64,000 nucleotides of DNA from Paracrocinitomix sp039939375 (GTDB lineage: Bacteria; Bacteroidota; Bacteroidia; Flavobacteriales_D; Crocinitomicaceae), in assembly GCA_039939375.1 (NCBI GenBank), contig JBDVJO010000011.1:930001-994000 (forward strand), written 5' to 3'. Of this stretch, positions 1-8,221 are shown one piece after another. The position numbers and the translations under genes are program-made. Within the stretch, counting starts at the first letter, position 1; each line of letters starts with the position of its first letter. The notes beneath the pieces are model-generated. The model saw only the letters and a list, made by a program, of their open reading frames with translations. It was not told the origin of the DNA and ran no database searches.

Positions 1-661
1 AGTTTCTGATATCAGAGTCTTTTTTCGCTCCTGAAACTCCTCTAATACATCCTTTTTGATCCATGATTACCAAACTGTTTGGGAAAGCATATTTACCGAT
101 TTCGCCATTTTTCTTTTCGGCTTCATATTCCATAAAGTCTTTTCCGTAGTAATCCCAAGAAAATAGTGGATTAGGGTCACCATAAGCCATCCACCAAACA
201 TTAGGGTCATATTCTTCCATTTCTTCTAAAAGCTTTTCTGAAGGACCTTCATGGACTGGGTTTCCGTCCACATCTGTTAGGATGCTTAAGATCTTTACAT
301 CTCCATAATTCGCTTGGTTTTTAATCAGGACACTATAGAATAGCTCATTAAAAATATAGAAACTCATCCCACATTCGTCCAGATCAGGACAATTCGGTTG
401 AATCGTTGTTAAGACAATGATTTTACCATCAGTAGAATCTTTTGTAATAGGTGTTCCGTCAAACTTAGTGAGTTGAAATTCGGGAATGCTATACGGAATA
501 GAATCTATTGGATTACCATTATCATCATAGGTATAGTCATATTGACCTATATAAGGTAATTCAATGAATTTGTTTCTAAGATTCTTTGCAAGAAAATAGA
601 GGATACAAACCGGACCTAAAACGATAATTAATATCGTTAATACTCTTTTTAATCCCGGCAT
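1..661 (-). CDS. SCO1/SenC-like thioredoxin-fold protein, 3' end cut by window edge
   Basis: Probably a copper-delivery or thiol-redox protein for assembly of the CuA site of cytochrome oxidase, anchored in the inner membrane and facing the periplasm. The start is the ATG at 661; residues about 5-24 form one membrane segment, followed by a thioredoxin-like region (EFQLTKFDGTPI, then a beta strand KIIVLTTIQPNC). The two cysteines are C91 and C97, in the string NCPDLDEC, so the spacing is Cx5C and not the CxxxC of classic SCO proteins. The conserved distal histidine would lie beyond base 1 and cannot be checked. It is the last visible gene of the oxidase operon, 13 bases after subunit IV, the usual place for a SCO gene in Bacteroidota. 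The family call rests on context and fold pattern. Confidence 0.75.
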   Translation of the reverse strand, partial: MPGLKRVLTILIIVLGPVCILYFLAKNLRNKFIELPYIGQYDYTYDDNGNPIDSIPYSIPEFQLTKFDGTPITKDSTDGKIIVLTTIQPNCPDLDECGMSFYIFNELFYSVLIKNQANYGDVKILSILTDVDGNPVHEGPSEKLLEEMEEYDPNVWWMAYGDPNPLFSWDYYGKDFMEYEAEKKNGEIGKYAFPNSLVIMDQKGCIRGVSGAKKDSDIRN

Positions 662-674
662 TAAAGTCTAGTTT

Positions 675-1055
675 TTATCTAAGTGTTTCCCAAGCCCAAT
701 GAATTGCATTGGCTTCAGTAACAAGAATGAAAATCAAATAAAGGATAAATACTATGTAAGGCCATAATACCATTCTTCTTAATGCTTTTCTTTCATCACC
801 TAAGTGCATGAATACTAAAATGATGTACCCAGCTTTAAAAACAGTTAAGACTATGTATAAGGTTTTAATTCCAAACCAAGCCCATGAATCTGCTCCAACA
901 GAAGCTCTAGGTACTGCTCCACCAACTGCAACTTCAATGATTGTTACAATTGATAAAATCAATGTAACCATCCAGATTTTCTTTCTGATTTTCTTACCAG
1001 CTTCTTCTGAGTGGTGACCGTCTAATGAATATTCTACAATATCGTCTCTTACCAT
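675..1055 (-). CDS. cytochrome c oxidase subunit IV (prokaryotic COX4 type)
   Basis: A small 126-residue membrane subunit of a caa3/aa3-type haem-copper oxidase in the inner membrane. Three hydrophobic segments are visible (about residues 27-48, 63-84 and 95-114) after a polar N-terminus with HHSEE. Size and topology match the prokaryotic COX4 family, which helps assemble or stabilise the CuB site. It lies between subunit III (27 bases upstream) and the SCO-like gene, as is usual in Flavobacteriales. The sequence is little conserved in this family, so the call relies on topology and position. Confidence 0.82.
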   Translation of the reverse strand: MVRDDIVEYSLDGHHSEEAGKKIRKKIWMVTLILSIVTIIEVAVGGAVPRASVGADSWAWFGIKTLYIVLTVFKAGYIILVFMHLGDERKALRRMVLWPYIVFILYLIFILVTEANAIHWAWETLR

Positions 1056-1082
1056 GATAGTGTCTTTTAAAATCTTTTATAA

Positions 1083-1847
1083 TTATACCAAATAGAAGAA
1101 GGTAAATACAAATACCCAAACTAAATCGACAAAGTGCCAGTAAAGACCAACTTTCTCAACCATTTCGTAGTGTCCTCTTTTGTGGTAAACGCCTCTTATT
1201 ACATTTCTTAATACCAAGAAGTTAAACAACACCCCAGTGAATACGTGGAATCCGTGGAATCCAGTAATAAAGAAAAAGAAGTTTGCGTATAATGTCGGTC
1301 CGTAGTCAGAAATCACTGTAGCGCCATGACCATGCCCTCCTGCAACAAATGTTCCTCCATAAGGCGAATGGCTCATGGTGGCATTGTCATACCAAGTTGA
1401 TAAATCTCCGTCAGGTCCAGCAATGAAAGTTGACCACTCCCAAACTTGAGATCCTAAGAAAATTAAACCACCGATTACAGTTAATAATAACCATTTGATC
1501 ACGGCTTTCTTATCCATTCTGTGTCCAGCTTCAACAGCTAATACCATAGTAACTGAAGATACAATCAGGATGAACGTCATCAAGGCAACATAAATTAATG
1601 GTGCGTGAGCATGTGTTCCTGGAAGGTGAGTAAATACTTCCTCACCAGTAGGCCAATGAGAAGTTTCTGTATTAATGTTCGCAAATTTTGCAAATCCTAG
1701 TGCTGATAGTAATCCACCAAAAGTCAAACCATCCGATACCAAGAAAAACCACATCATTAGTTTTCCGTAGCTTACTGAGAATGGTGAAGTGTAACCTCCA
1801 CCCCAAAGTGTAGCCGAATCGATTTCTTTAGAAGCTGCTCCTGCCAT
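1083..1847 (-). CDS. cytochrome c oxidase subunit III
   Basis: Subunit III of the haem-copper oxidase, 254 residues, an integral inner-membrane protein that shields the proton-uptake region of subunit I. The N-terminus (WGGGYTSPFSVSYGKLMMWF), a glycine/histidine-rich loop (GGHGHGA) and the C-terminal helices with FHGFHVFTG and GLYWHFVDLVWVFVF are typical of the family. Six to seven membrane segments can be counted. It follows a second, unusual subunit III gene (1872-2918) with 24 bases between them. Two successive subunit III genes are common in this phylum. Confidence 0.93.
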   Translation of the reverse strand: MAGAASKEIDSATLWGGGYTSPFSVSYGKLMMWFFLVSDGLTFGGLLSALGFAKFANINTETSHWPTGEEVFTHLPGTHAHAPLIYVALMTFILIVSSVTMVLAVEAGHRMDKKAVIKWLLLTVIGGLIFLGSQVWEWSTFIAGPDGDLSTWYDNATMSHSPYGGTFVAGGHGHGATVISDYGPTLYANFFFFITGFHGFHVFTGVLFNFLVLRNVIRGVYHKRGHYEMVEKVGLYWHFVDLVWVFVFTFFYLV

Positions 1848-1871
1848 AATTCAAATTTAATTGTTGCAAGT

Positions 1872-2918
1872 TTAATGAATATAAATTAAAAATAGGTATA
1901 AATAAAGCCATAAAATACCCAAAAAATGCCAATAGATTGAACCCAATGTTATCCCTAGATAATTGTCTTTTGTGTACAATCCTTTTAACCCCTTGAAAAA
2001 CAATACACATAGAACGATTATCCCGCCAATCCAATGCAGTAAGTGCATACCGGTAAAAACGTAGATAAATGAACTTGCCGTATTTTGCTGTTTGAACAAA
2101 TCAGTCTCCAATTTTGGTGAAATTTTTTGACCATTTATGAAAAATTCTCTGTTAACATAATCCAACTTTTCACCATTGTAATAGATCCAGAAATCTTCGC
2201 CGTATTTTCCATCCATGATGAAGTCACCACGATCTGTTTTCATGTTTTCTCCAAATCTTTCTAAGGCCAAATACTTGTCTTCTTCCAGTGGAGATCCATC
2301 AACAAACAGTTTTTTGTTTGAATAAGTTACCGGACTGTTGTCTTGAATTAACATGAGCTTTGCGCCGTAGTTACTCAAGTCAAAATCTTTTTCTTTTGAA
2401 TGTGCACCTTCTTCTAATTCGGCTCCTAGAGTTCTAATTTCATCATGAATTTCTTCTGAAATTGGAGCGCCCTTTAAAAAGAACTGATCATTATCGTAAG
2501 TGATATTTTTGCCTTCATACATCAATGAAAAATAATTTCCATAACGACCTTCAACCGTCATGATATCTCCTTTCACGGCGCTTCCGTGCGTGAACAAGTC
2601 TTTAAATCCGTTGAATTGGAAAACCGCAAATAAGATACCTCCAATAAATGCTAAGGTTAAAAATAGTTTAGTCATTAAGGCATTACCTTTTTTGACGAAA
2701 ACTTTAGCAAGAATTAAGAATAAACTACTTAGAGCAATTACGGTTGTACCCAATTGAAATCCAATAGGCATTGAAACATTCACCCAGAATCGGTCTCCTT
2801 GCATCACTAAGTAAGCACTCGTGAATCCGGCAAAAATCATTATTGAAGTAAAAATGAAAATCATTAATAGATTTTTCATCACTTTCGCCTGCAATTCGGG
2901 AGATCTTTCTTCTTTCAT
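1872..2918 (-). CDS. cytochrome c oxidase subunit III paralogue with a large repeat insertion
   Basis: A second subunit III-like protein, 348 residues, well above the roughly 200 residues of the five-helix form. The helices are at about 15-40, 51-74, 80-102, 281-305 and 318-345, ending with GSIYWHFLGILWLYLYLF, which is typical of subunit III. Between helices 3 and 4, residues about 112-279 form a hydrophilic insertion containing three imperfect copies of a 37-41 residue unit (125-165, 184-223 and 239-275). Each copy begins with YG, then has a Y-x-N-x-x-x-F-hydrophobic-x-G-x-x-[IL] core and an acidic helix. Positive-inside charge places the insertion in the periplasm (inference). The start codon overlaps the ctaB stop by one base, so the two genes are translationally coupled. 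Confidence 0.85.
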   Translation of the reverse strand: MKEERSPELQAKVMKNLLMIFIFTSIMIFAGFTSAYLVMQGDRFWVNVSMPIGFQLGTTVIALSSLFLILAKVFVKKGNALMTKLFLTLAFIGGILFAVFQFNGFKDLFTHGSAVKGDIMTVEGRYGNYFSLMYEGKNITYDNDQFFLKGAPISEEIHDEIRTLGAELEEGAHSKEKDFDLSNYGAKLMLIQDNSPVTYSNKKLFVDGSPLEEDKYLALERFGENMKTDRGDFIMDGKYGEDFWIYYNGEKLDYVNREFFINGQKISPKLETDLFKQQNTASSFIYVFTGMHLLHWIGGIIVLCVLFFKGLKGLYTKDNYLGITLGSIYWHFLGILWLYLYLFLIYIH

Positions 2919-3808
2919 TAAAATGGTAGTTTGTCAAAAACGTATAAGAACTGCATGAAGGGCAAATAAATAAATGATGCGAACATCAGGTTTCTTGCCA
3001 ACTTGTCATCTAATCTTAAATAAAAACGGTAAGCCACCATAAAGAACCAAAGTCCTGCTATTGTACCTAGATATAGCGTCCATTCACCACAAAAGCCAAA
3101 AGCCCAAGGTAAAACGCCTACAGGAACCATGAATAAGGTGTATAGAATGATTAAAAATGCCGATTGCTTACTTTTTCTGCTCTTCATTGGTAGTAACGAG
3201 AATCCACCTTTTTCATAATCTTCATCCATTACCCAAGCTATCGCCCAAAAGTGTGGGAATTGCCAGAAAAACTGAACTAAAAACATGGTACCTGCCAACA
3301 GGTCAAATTTTCCAGTTACGGCAACAACACCGATCATTGGTGGAATCGCACCAGGAAAAGCACCTACAAAAACTGCCCAAGGTGAAATTCGCTTCATTGG
3401 CGTATAAATGGCTGCATACAGCACCATTGCTAAAATCCCTAATATTCCTGAAAAAAAGTTTAATTGAAATAATAATACCGCACCTGCAATTCCGAAAGCT
3501 GAAGAAAAAATAATTGCTTCAATCACAGACATTCTTCCTTGTGCCAGCGGACGATTCATAGTTCTAGGCATTAATTTGTCTAGATCTCTTTCAATGATTT
3601 GGTTAAAACCGTTTGACGCTCCAGTAATCAGGAATCCACCGAAAATTAAATAAACTAAGTCAATAGAAAGTGTTCCACCTGCAAAGAAAAAGCAAGCCAC
3701 TGCAGATATGACCACTAAAAATGAGAGTCTCAGTTTAGTGAGTGTCGCAATGTCTTTCAATCGACTAATTGTTTGTTCTTTTTCTATGCTTGATTCTTCT
3801 GCCAACAT
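2918..3808 (-). CDS. ctaB: protohaem IX farnesyltransferase
   Basis: Adds a farnesyl group to haem B to make haem O, the first step towards the haem A of cytochrome oxidase. It is a multi-pass UbiA-family enzyme of the inner membrane. The polyprenyl-diphosphate binding motifs are visible: NQIIERDLDKLMPRT (NxxxD..D) in the first half and DEDYEKGG in the second. I chose the ATG at 3808 (MLAEESSIEKEQ) over the upstream ATG at 3868 because a TAACTTTG promoter element at 3857-3864 would put the transcript start near 3850, inside the longer reading frame. The gene leads the oxidase operon. Confidence 0.94.
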   Translation of the reverse strand: MLAEESSIEKEQTISRLKDIATLTKLRLSFLVVISAVACFFFAGGTLSIDLVYLIFGGFLITGASNGFNQIIERDLDKLMPRTMNRPLAQGRMSVIEAIIFSSAFGIAGAVLLFQLNFFSGILGILAMVLYAAIYTPMKRISPWAVFVGAFPGAIPPMIGVVAVTGKFDLLAGTMFLVQFFWQFPHFWAIAWVMDEDYEKGGFSLLPMKSRKSKQSAFLIILYTLFMVPVGVLPWAFGFCGEWTLYLGTIAGLWFFMVAYRFYLRLDDKLARNLMFASFIYLPFMQFLYVFDKLPF

Positions 3809-3856
3809 TGAGTTTATAGAGCTGGTTAAGGTGAAATTTCGCCCTAAAAAGCGCCA

Positions 3857-3864
3857 CAAAGTTA
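3857..3864 (-). promoter_or_regulatory. -7 element of the oxidase operon promoter
   Basis: On the minus strand the bases read TAACTTTG, matching the Bacteroidota consensus TAnnTTTG. No clear TTG is present at the -33 distance. Its position supports the downstream start of ctaB. Confidence 0.55.
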
Positions 3865-3940
3865 ACAAAAAACCGTTTAATAAGAGGGGTGATTATTTTA
3901 GAATGATTCTTTATTGTAAATAAATCTAAAACTATCTGAT

Positions 3941-5500
3941 TTAGAAGTCGCTATAGGAGTTCCAAATTCTTGATTTTAATCCTACGCTAAAGGTGTGAGC
4001 ATGAGTCGTGCCAATTGACGTATTGGCCATTCTGTAATTATATGCGCCAATTAAATACAAGTCAATTTCTGGCCAAATTGCATATTCGTAAATGAAATTT
4101 TCATTTAGTACGTTCGTTTTTACGCCTTGCATCATGAGGTGACCAAAATTTCCATCTCTAAGCGAGTAAGATGTGAATATATCTTGACCATAACTTATGC
4201 CGTTGTCAGTATCTGCCCCATAAGATGCCATGGTGATTTTATTTGTGAATCGGTGTTTCCCTTTTTTGTAAGATATGATATTCAGTATTTCATAAAAGTT
4301 AGCGCCAATTGGATGTGCTAAGGGTGCGTTCATGTGTCCGTATGCATGTTGAGAAGCTTTGTGCGAATAAGTAAAAGGTCTAACCCCATTAAACTCTAAT
4401 TGAAAATATAAGTTTTCTGCAAAGAAATGGTTGGATTTATAGCCCAGTTGATAACCGTATTTATTTGCCCACCATTTTGATTTCGCTTTTAGTTCGGATA
4501 AAAGAAATTCATCCAAAATAAATTGGCCATATATTGAATGATGATTATTGAATTTGTAAGAACTATTTGCACCGATTAAGACATTGTCTGAAGAGCCCAA
4601 TCCATATTCTACCGGGCGATAAAACACAATTGGATTTAAATAGTTGATGTCAAATCCTCTGTTAGTTAAGGTGTCTTTTCTTTGCCAAACAACTGTTTCA
4701 AATAATGAAATATTAATGCTTCGCGTTATGTTCCAAGATAAGTAATGGGTAGAGGTGAATTTCGGAATATCTAAAGATCGATCAAAAGGATCAATCGTGT
4801 TATCCTTTAAAAAGCTATATAAATTCACGTATTTTATTCCAGCAAATGCCGTTTCAATTTTTGCAAAAGGGGAAGGTCCAGCATTATCAGATAATAAAAG
4901 GGAACGGTAGCCTTCTCCAAAGGTGTTTTTCCCAAATCCTCCCCAAAAAGTAAAGAATTTATTGGCTTTGTAAGCGGCTAAAATTTCTGATTTCAAGAAG
5001 ATGTTTGGTGCAATAGCTCTAGTGGTTCCGTAATCTTGATTAAAATTAGATTGACTTGAATCTAGTAATCCGGACTGTAAAGAATAATAAGGTAATGCTT
5101 TAGCAGTGAAAACAAACTTCTTATAATGTAAATCAATACCTGCACCTGCACCAGCAACTAATGTTGGTGAAGTGGTGTTGCCTGCCATGATACCTCCAGT
5201 AATATCTGCAATTGGATATAGTCGCAATAGCCCTGAATGGTTTTCAATTGATTTTTTATATCGAGGTAAAAAAGATTGCGAAGTTTGAATATGAGAAACT
5301 ATGATTGGTTTTATTCCGCTATGTGCCTCAATATGATCTCTAAATAAATAATAGGATTTATCAATTTGTGAACGATAGTTTAGGTTCCCGATTTTCTTGT
5401 TAAGGGGGTAAATTTTTTCTGGTTCCACATTTGGCAAGTCTGATTCTTGACCAAAAACTGAAAATGATAAGAGCGATATGAATATCAATAATCTACTCAC
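3941..5500 (-). CDS. Wzi-family capsule assembly outer-membrane protein (copy 1)
   Basis: Predicted outer-membrane beta-barrel of the Wzi family, involved in attaching or assembling surface polysaccharide. A signal peptide is visible (MSRLLIFISLLSFSVFGQ), followed by alternating aromatic strands to a terminal aromatic residue (WNSYSDF). Family-like motifs are GEGYRSLLLSD near residue 195 and NAPLAHPIGANF near 395. It is 519 residues long and clearly paralogous to the CDS at 6579-8165, which has GNGYRSLLLSD and NLPLAHPLTAGF at matching positions. Its first 8 bases overlap the end of the glycosyltransferase gene upstream. The substrate is unknown; fucose genes nearby suggest a fucose-containing polymer (inference). 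Confidence 0.82.
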   Translation of the reverse strand: MSRLLIFISLLSFSVFGQESDLPNVEPEKIYPLNKKIGNLNYRSQIDKSYYLFRDHIEAHSGIKPIIVSHIQTSQSFLPRYKKSIENHSGLLRLYPIADITGGIMAGNTTSPTLVAGAGAGIDLHYKKFVFTAKALPYYSLQSGLLDSSQSNFNQDYGTTRAIAPNIFLKSEILAAYKANKFFTFWGGFGKNTFGEGYRSLLLSDNAGPSPFAKIETAFAGIKYVNLYSFLKDNTIDPFDRSLDIPKFTSTHYLSWNITRSINISLFETVVWQRKDTLTNRGFDINYLNPIVFYRPVEYGLGSSDNVLIGANSSYKFNNHHSIYGQFILDEFLLSELKAKSKWWANKYGYQLGYKSNHFFAENLYFQLEFNGVRPFTYSHKASQHAYGHMNAPLAHPIGANFYEILNIISYKKGKHRFTNKITMASYGADTDNGISYGQDIFTSYSLRDGNFGHLMMQGVKTNVLNENFIYEYAIWPEIDLYLIGAYNYRMANTSIGTTHAHTFSVGLKSRIWNSYSDF

Positions 5501-6575
5501 TTTTCAAAGTTTTCTTTGGGTGAATATAAAACACATAAAGTATAAAAAGACCGGCAACGCCTAAGCTGATTCCAAAACTGATGTTTGGATCTTCAAACTG
5601 CAAGAAGGACGATAAGGAAATCATACAAATCGTGAACAAGTAGATCACAATCACGGTGACTTTGTGCCTTGGGTTTCTGTCTAACATTTTATGATGCAAA
5701 TGGTTTCTATCTGCGCTTAGAGGAGATTTTCCTTTTGCGGTTCTGATCGTAAACACCCTTAAAGTGTCAAGTAACGGGTAAGCAAGAATAGTCATTGCTA
5801 ATACTGGAGTAGATACCAGCTTAAACTGTTCTGGCACTACTTCAACCGGAGTCTCAATTAGCTTGATTGCTAAAACACTGATTACTGCGCCAATAATTAA
5901 AGAACCTGAATCCCCCATGAAAATTCTTGCTGGATTGAAATTAAAAACCAGAAAACCTAATAATGCTCCTGACATTGAGAAGGATACCAAGGCCCAATGT
6001 TTATCTCCTACTGATGAAAACCAAAGTCCGAAGGCAATGCATGCCAATAGACCAACACCAGAGGCTAATCCATCTACACCATCAACTAAGTTAATGGCGT
6101 TTACAATAACGATATAAACGAAAATGGAGATGAAAATAGATGCGTATTCAGGGAATTCTATATCCATTCCGAGTAAGCCATGAAAAGAGGTGATTCTAAT
6201 TCCGCCCATCACAACTAAAATAAATCCAACCATAAGGTGAGCCATTAGTTTTTTAGATGGTGACATGCCAATAATATCATCTTTAACCCCTACAAAGAAC
6301 AATAGAATTAAACTTGCCATGAGATAATTGAATTGTGCCAATTCGGCCTTGGCTTTTAGATTGTGATCTGGAAACCAAAGAAAGCATGAAAAGATAAAAG
6401 CTGAAAAAATGATGATTCCTCCTATGGTAGGAATGCTGCGTGTATGTAACTTCCTGTCTTCAGATGGTTCATCTACTAGATGTTTGAGTTTTGCCACTTT
6501 TATTAATGCAGGTGTTGCCAACAAAACAACAGCGAATGCAGTCATAAAAACGAGTACTAAATGATATTCTTTCAT
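5493..6575 (-). CDS. undecaprenyl-phosphate sugar-1-phosphate transferase (WecA/TagO/MraY family)
   Basis: Integral membrane transferase that starts a lipid-linked glycan by moving a sugar-1-phosphate (often GlcNAc-1-P) onto undecaprenyl phosphate at the cytoplasmic face. The family motifs are present: DEPSEDRKLHTRSIPTIGG near residue 38, the metal-binding pair in VGVKDDIIGMSP, NAINLVDGVDGLASG, MGDSGS, and the histidine motif RNHLHHKMLD. About ten or eleven membrane helices fit 360 residues. It lies between two Wzi-family genes, overlapping one by 8 bases and 3 bases from the other, so it is probably the initiating enzyme for a surface polysaccharide. The donor sugar cannot be read from the sequence. 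Confidence 0.92.
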   Translation of the reverse strand: MKEYHLVLVFMTAFAVVLLATPALIKVAKLKHLVDEPSEDRKLHTRSIPTIGGIIIFSAFIFSCFLWFPDHNLKAKAELAQFNYLMASLILLFFVGVKDDIIGMSPSKKLMAHLMVGFILVVMGGIRITSFHGLLGMDIEFPEYASIFISIFVYIVIVNAINLVDGVDGLASGVGLLACIAFGLWFSSVGDKHWALVSFSMSGALLGFLVFNFNPARIFMGDSGSLIIGAVISVLAIKLIETPVEVVPEQFKLVSTPVLAMTILAYPLLDTLRVFTIRTAKGKSPLSADRNHLHHKMLDRNPRHKVTVIVIYLFTICMISLSSFLQFEDPNISFGISLGVAGLFILYVFYIHPKKTLKSE

Positions 6576-6578
6576 GTT

Positions 6579-8165
6579 CTAAAAGTCAAATGTTTTGTTT
6601 CTCAAACGCGTTCGAACACCGGCATGAATGTATGAGGTGGTGTTGTTTTGGTTTGATAAGTATTCTTCTCTAAATGTCCAGCCAATAAAGGCTTGTAGGT
6701 TGTATGTTTTGTTGAATCGGTATCCGAATTCTAAATTGTTATGGATGACGTTTCTTTGCTGATCTTGCCCAGTTACGGAATTGAGTTGGTCAATTAAAAT
6801 GTTAGTGCCGTCAGATAGTGTATCGCTGAAGGTTTGCTTGTAATAAACTGTTTTGTTAGTAGCAAAGAAGCCATTTTTCTCATAAGAAATACGAACTATT
6901 CCTTCGTTAAATCCTGCTGTGAGTGGGTGGGCTAGTGGTAGATTGTAGTGTGAATAATTATAACGTTTTTCGTCACTCAAATAACTGTTGTGCTTAACCC
7001 AATTGTATTCCAGTTGAATATCCAATCCGGTAACAAATTGACCATAAGATTTTACCCCCAATTGCGCTCCGCCTATAGTTTTGTTGTCAATTAAAACTTG
7101 GCCATATGCCTGATTGTTCTTGAAGTTGTAAGCTGCATTAAGTCCGAAAATCGCATTGTAACCTGAGGTTTCGTTGGCCATAATTGCTCCGTTTACAAAA
7201 GGAACAGGGTTTAAGAATAAATAATTGGGCTGATGGGTTCCTAAAGAATCAGAGCGTTTCCATAAAGCGCCTTCAAATAATCCAACAGTGAAATTTTTTG
7301 TAACGGCAAAATCTAAATAATGGTACGTTCCTATTTTACGCTCATAAGTGGGTTCTACTGACTCGTAAAACGGAATTCTGTACAAGTTTTGATGTACCGC
7401 ATAGATGGCAGAATACTGAATTCTGTCCTTCCATAAGTTGGTTTCAATTTTAGTAAAAGGATAGTTTACAGAAAAGTCGGATAGCAACAAAGATCGGTAT
7501 CCGTTCCCAATGAATTGATTACCATTTCCGAATTGAAAATTCACCCATTTATTTGGGACGTAAGAAAAATTACCTTCTGCAAAGGCGAAATCATATCCGT
7601 TGGTTTTAAATGGTTTTGTTCTTGCGTATCCTGGAATTACTGCATGTTCTTGTTTGTAACCATTAATCACAGGTCTCAATTCGCCGTATTGATTAACAAA
7701 ATCATTAATGAATTGCGGAAGTACCGCCTGATTTTCGTAGAAACTAGTTGTAAAAGCAATCTTGTCAAAAAAATTAGCTTGAACTCTTATTCCTCTGGTG
7801 TTCCAGTATAAAAATGAAGAAGAATCAGGGTGGACATCTGTTCCCCCTTCAAGATCAATAACCGGATCAACAGAGCACCAAAAATCTTCCCCTTCGAAGA
7901 TGATAAAGTTTTCTTTGAATAGTTTTTGGGTGATCCAATAGTAGTATTTGTTGCTGTTAGAAAAGATAGAGTCTGGCTTACTTCGTTCGTACCGAATTGG
8001 TCGGATGCTTAAATGAGAATTTGCAAATCCAGTGATGGTCGAATCTTGCATGAATATTTTATCGACAGAATTGTTATAATACTGCGCATTAGGCAAGTAA
8101 AGTTGCGTTCGCCCCGTTTGAGCGAAAAATATAAATGTAATGCTAAGTAAAATAAGCGCGCGCAT
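6579..8165 (-). CDS. Wzi-family capsule assembly outer-membrane protein (copy 2)
   Basis: Second Wzi-like beta-barrel, 528 residues, with a signal peptide (MRALILLSITFIFFAQTGRTQ) and a terminal phenylalanine after a beta strand (RNKTFDF). It shares GYRSLLLSD and PLAHP with the copy at 3941-5500, but is otherwise divergent, so the duplication is old. It precedes the WecA/TagO-like gene by 3 bases and follows the fucose genes by 56 bases. Tandem Wzi proteins around the initiating transferase suggest export and surface retention of one polymer, but this is inference. Confidence 0.82.
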   Translation of the reverse strand: MRALILLSITFIFFAQTGRTQLYLPNAQYYNNSVDKIFMQDSTITGFANSHLSIRPIRYERSKPDSIFSNSNKYYYWITQKLFKENFIIFEGEDFWCSVDPVIDLEGGTDVHPDSSSFLYWNTRGIRVQANFFDKIAFTTSFYENQAVLPQFINDFVNQYGELRPVINGYKQEHAVIPGYARTKPFKTNGYDFAFAEGNFSYVPNKWVNFQFGNGNQFIGNGYRSLLLSDFSVNYPFTKIETNLWKDRIQYSAIYAVHQNLYRIPFYESVEPTYERKIGTYHYLDFAVTKNFTVGLFEGALWKRSDSLGTHQPNYLFLNPVPFVNGAIMANETSGYNAIFGLNAAYNFKNNQAYGQVLIDNKTIGGAQLGVKSYGQFVTGLDIQLEYNWVKHNSYLSDEKRYNYSHYNLPLAHPLTAGFNEGIVRISYEKNGFFATNKTVYYKQTFSDTLSDGTNILIDQLNSVTGQDQQRNVIHNNLEFGYRFNKTYNLQAFIGWTFREEYLSNQNNTTSYIHAGVRTRLRNKTFDF

Positions 8166-8221
8166 GCGTGTTATTTAACGAGATAAGGCTTGAAAAGGTT
8201 ATAAGGAAAATGATTGTAGAC

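Noticed and set aside
3157..3513. 118-residue plus-strand frame inside ctaB
   Set aside because: Antisense shadow of a well-supported gene; no family features.
3809..3868. Longer ctaB starting at 3868
   Set aside because: The TAACTTTG promoter element at 3857-3864 lies within that extension, so it is probably untranscribed; the extra residues do not fit the family.
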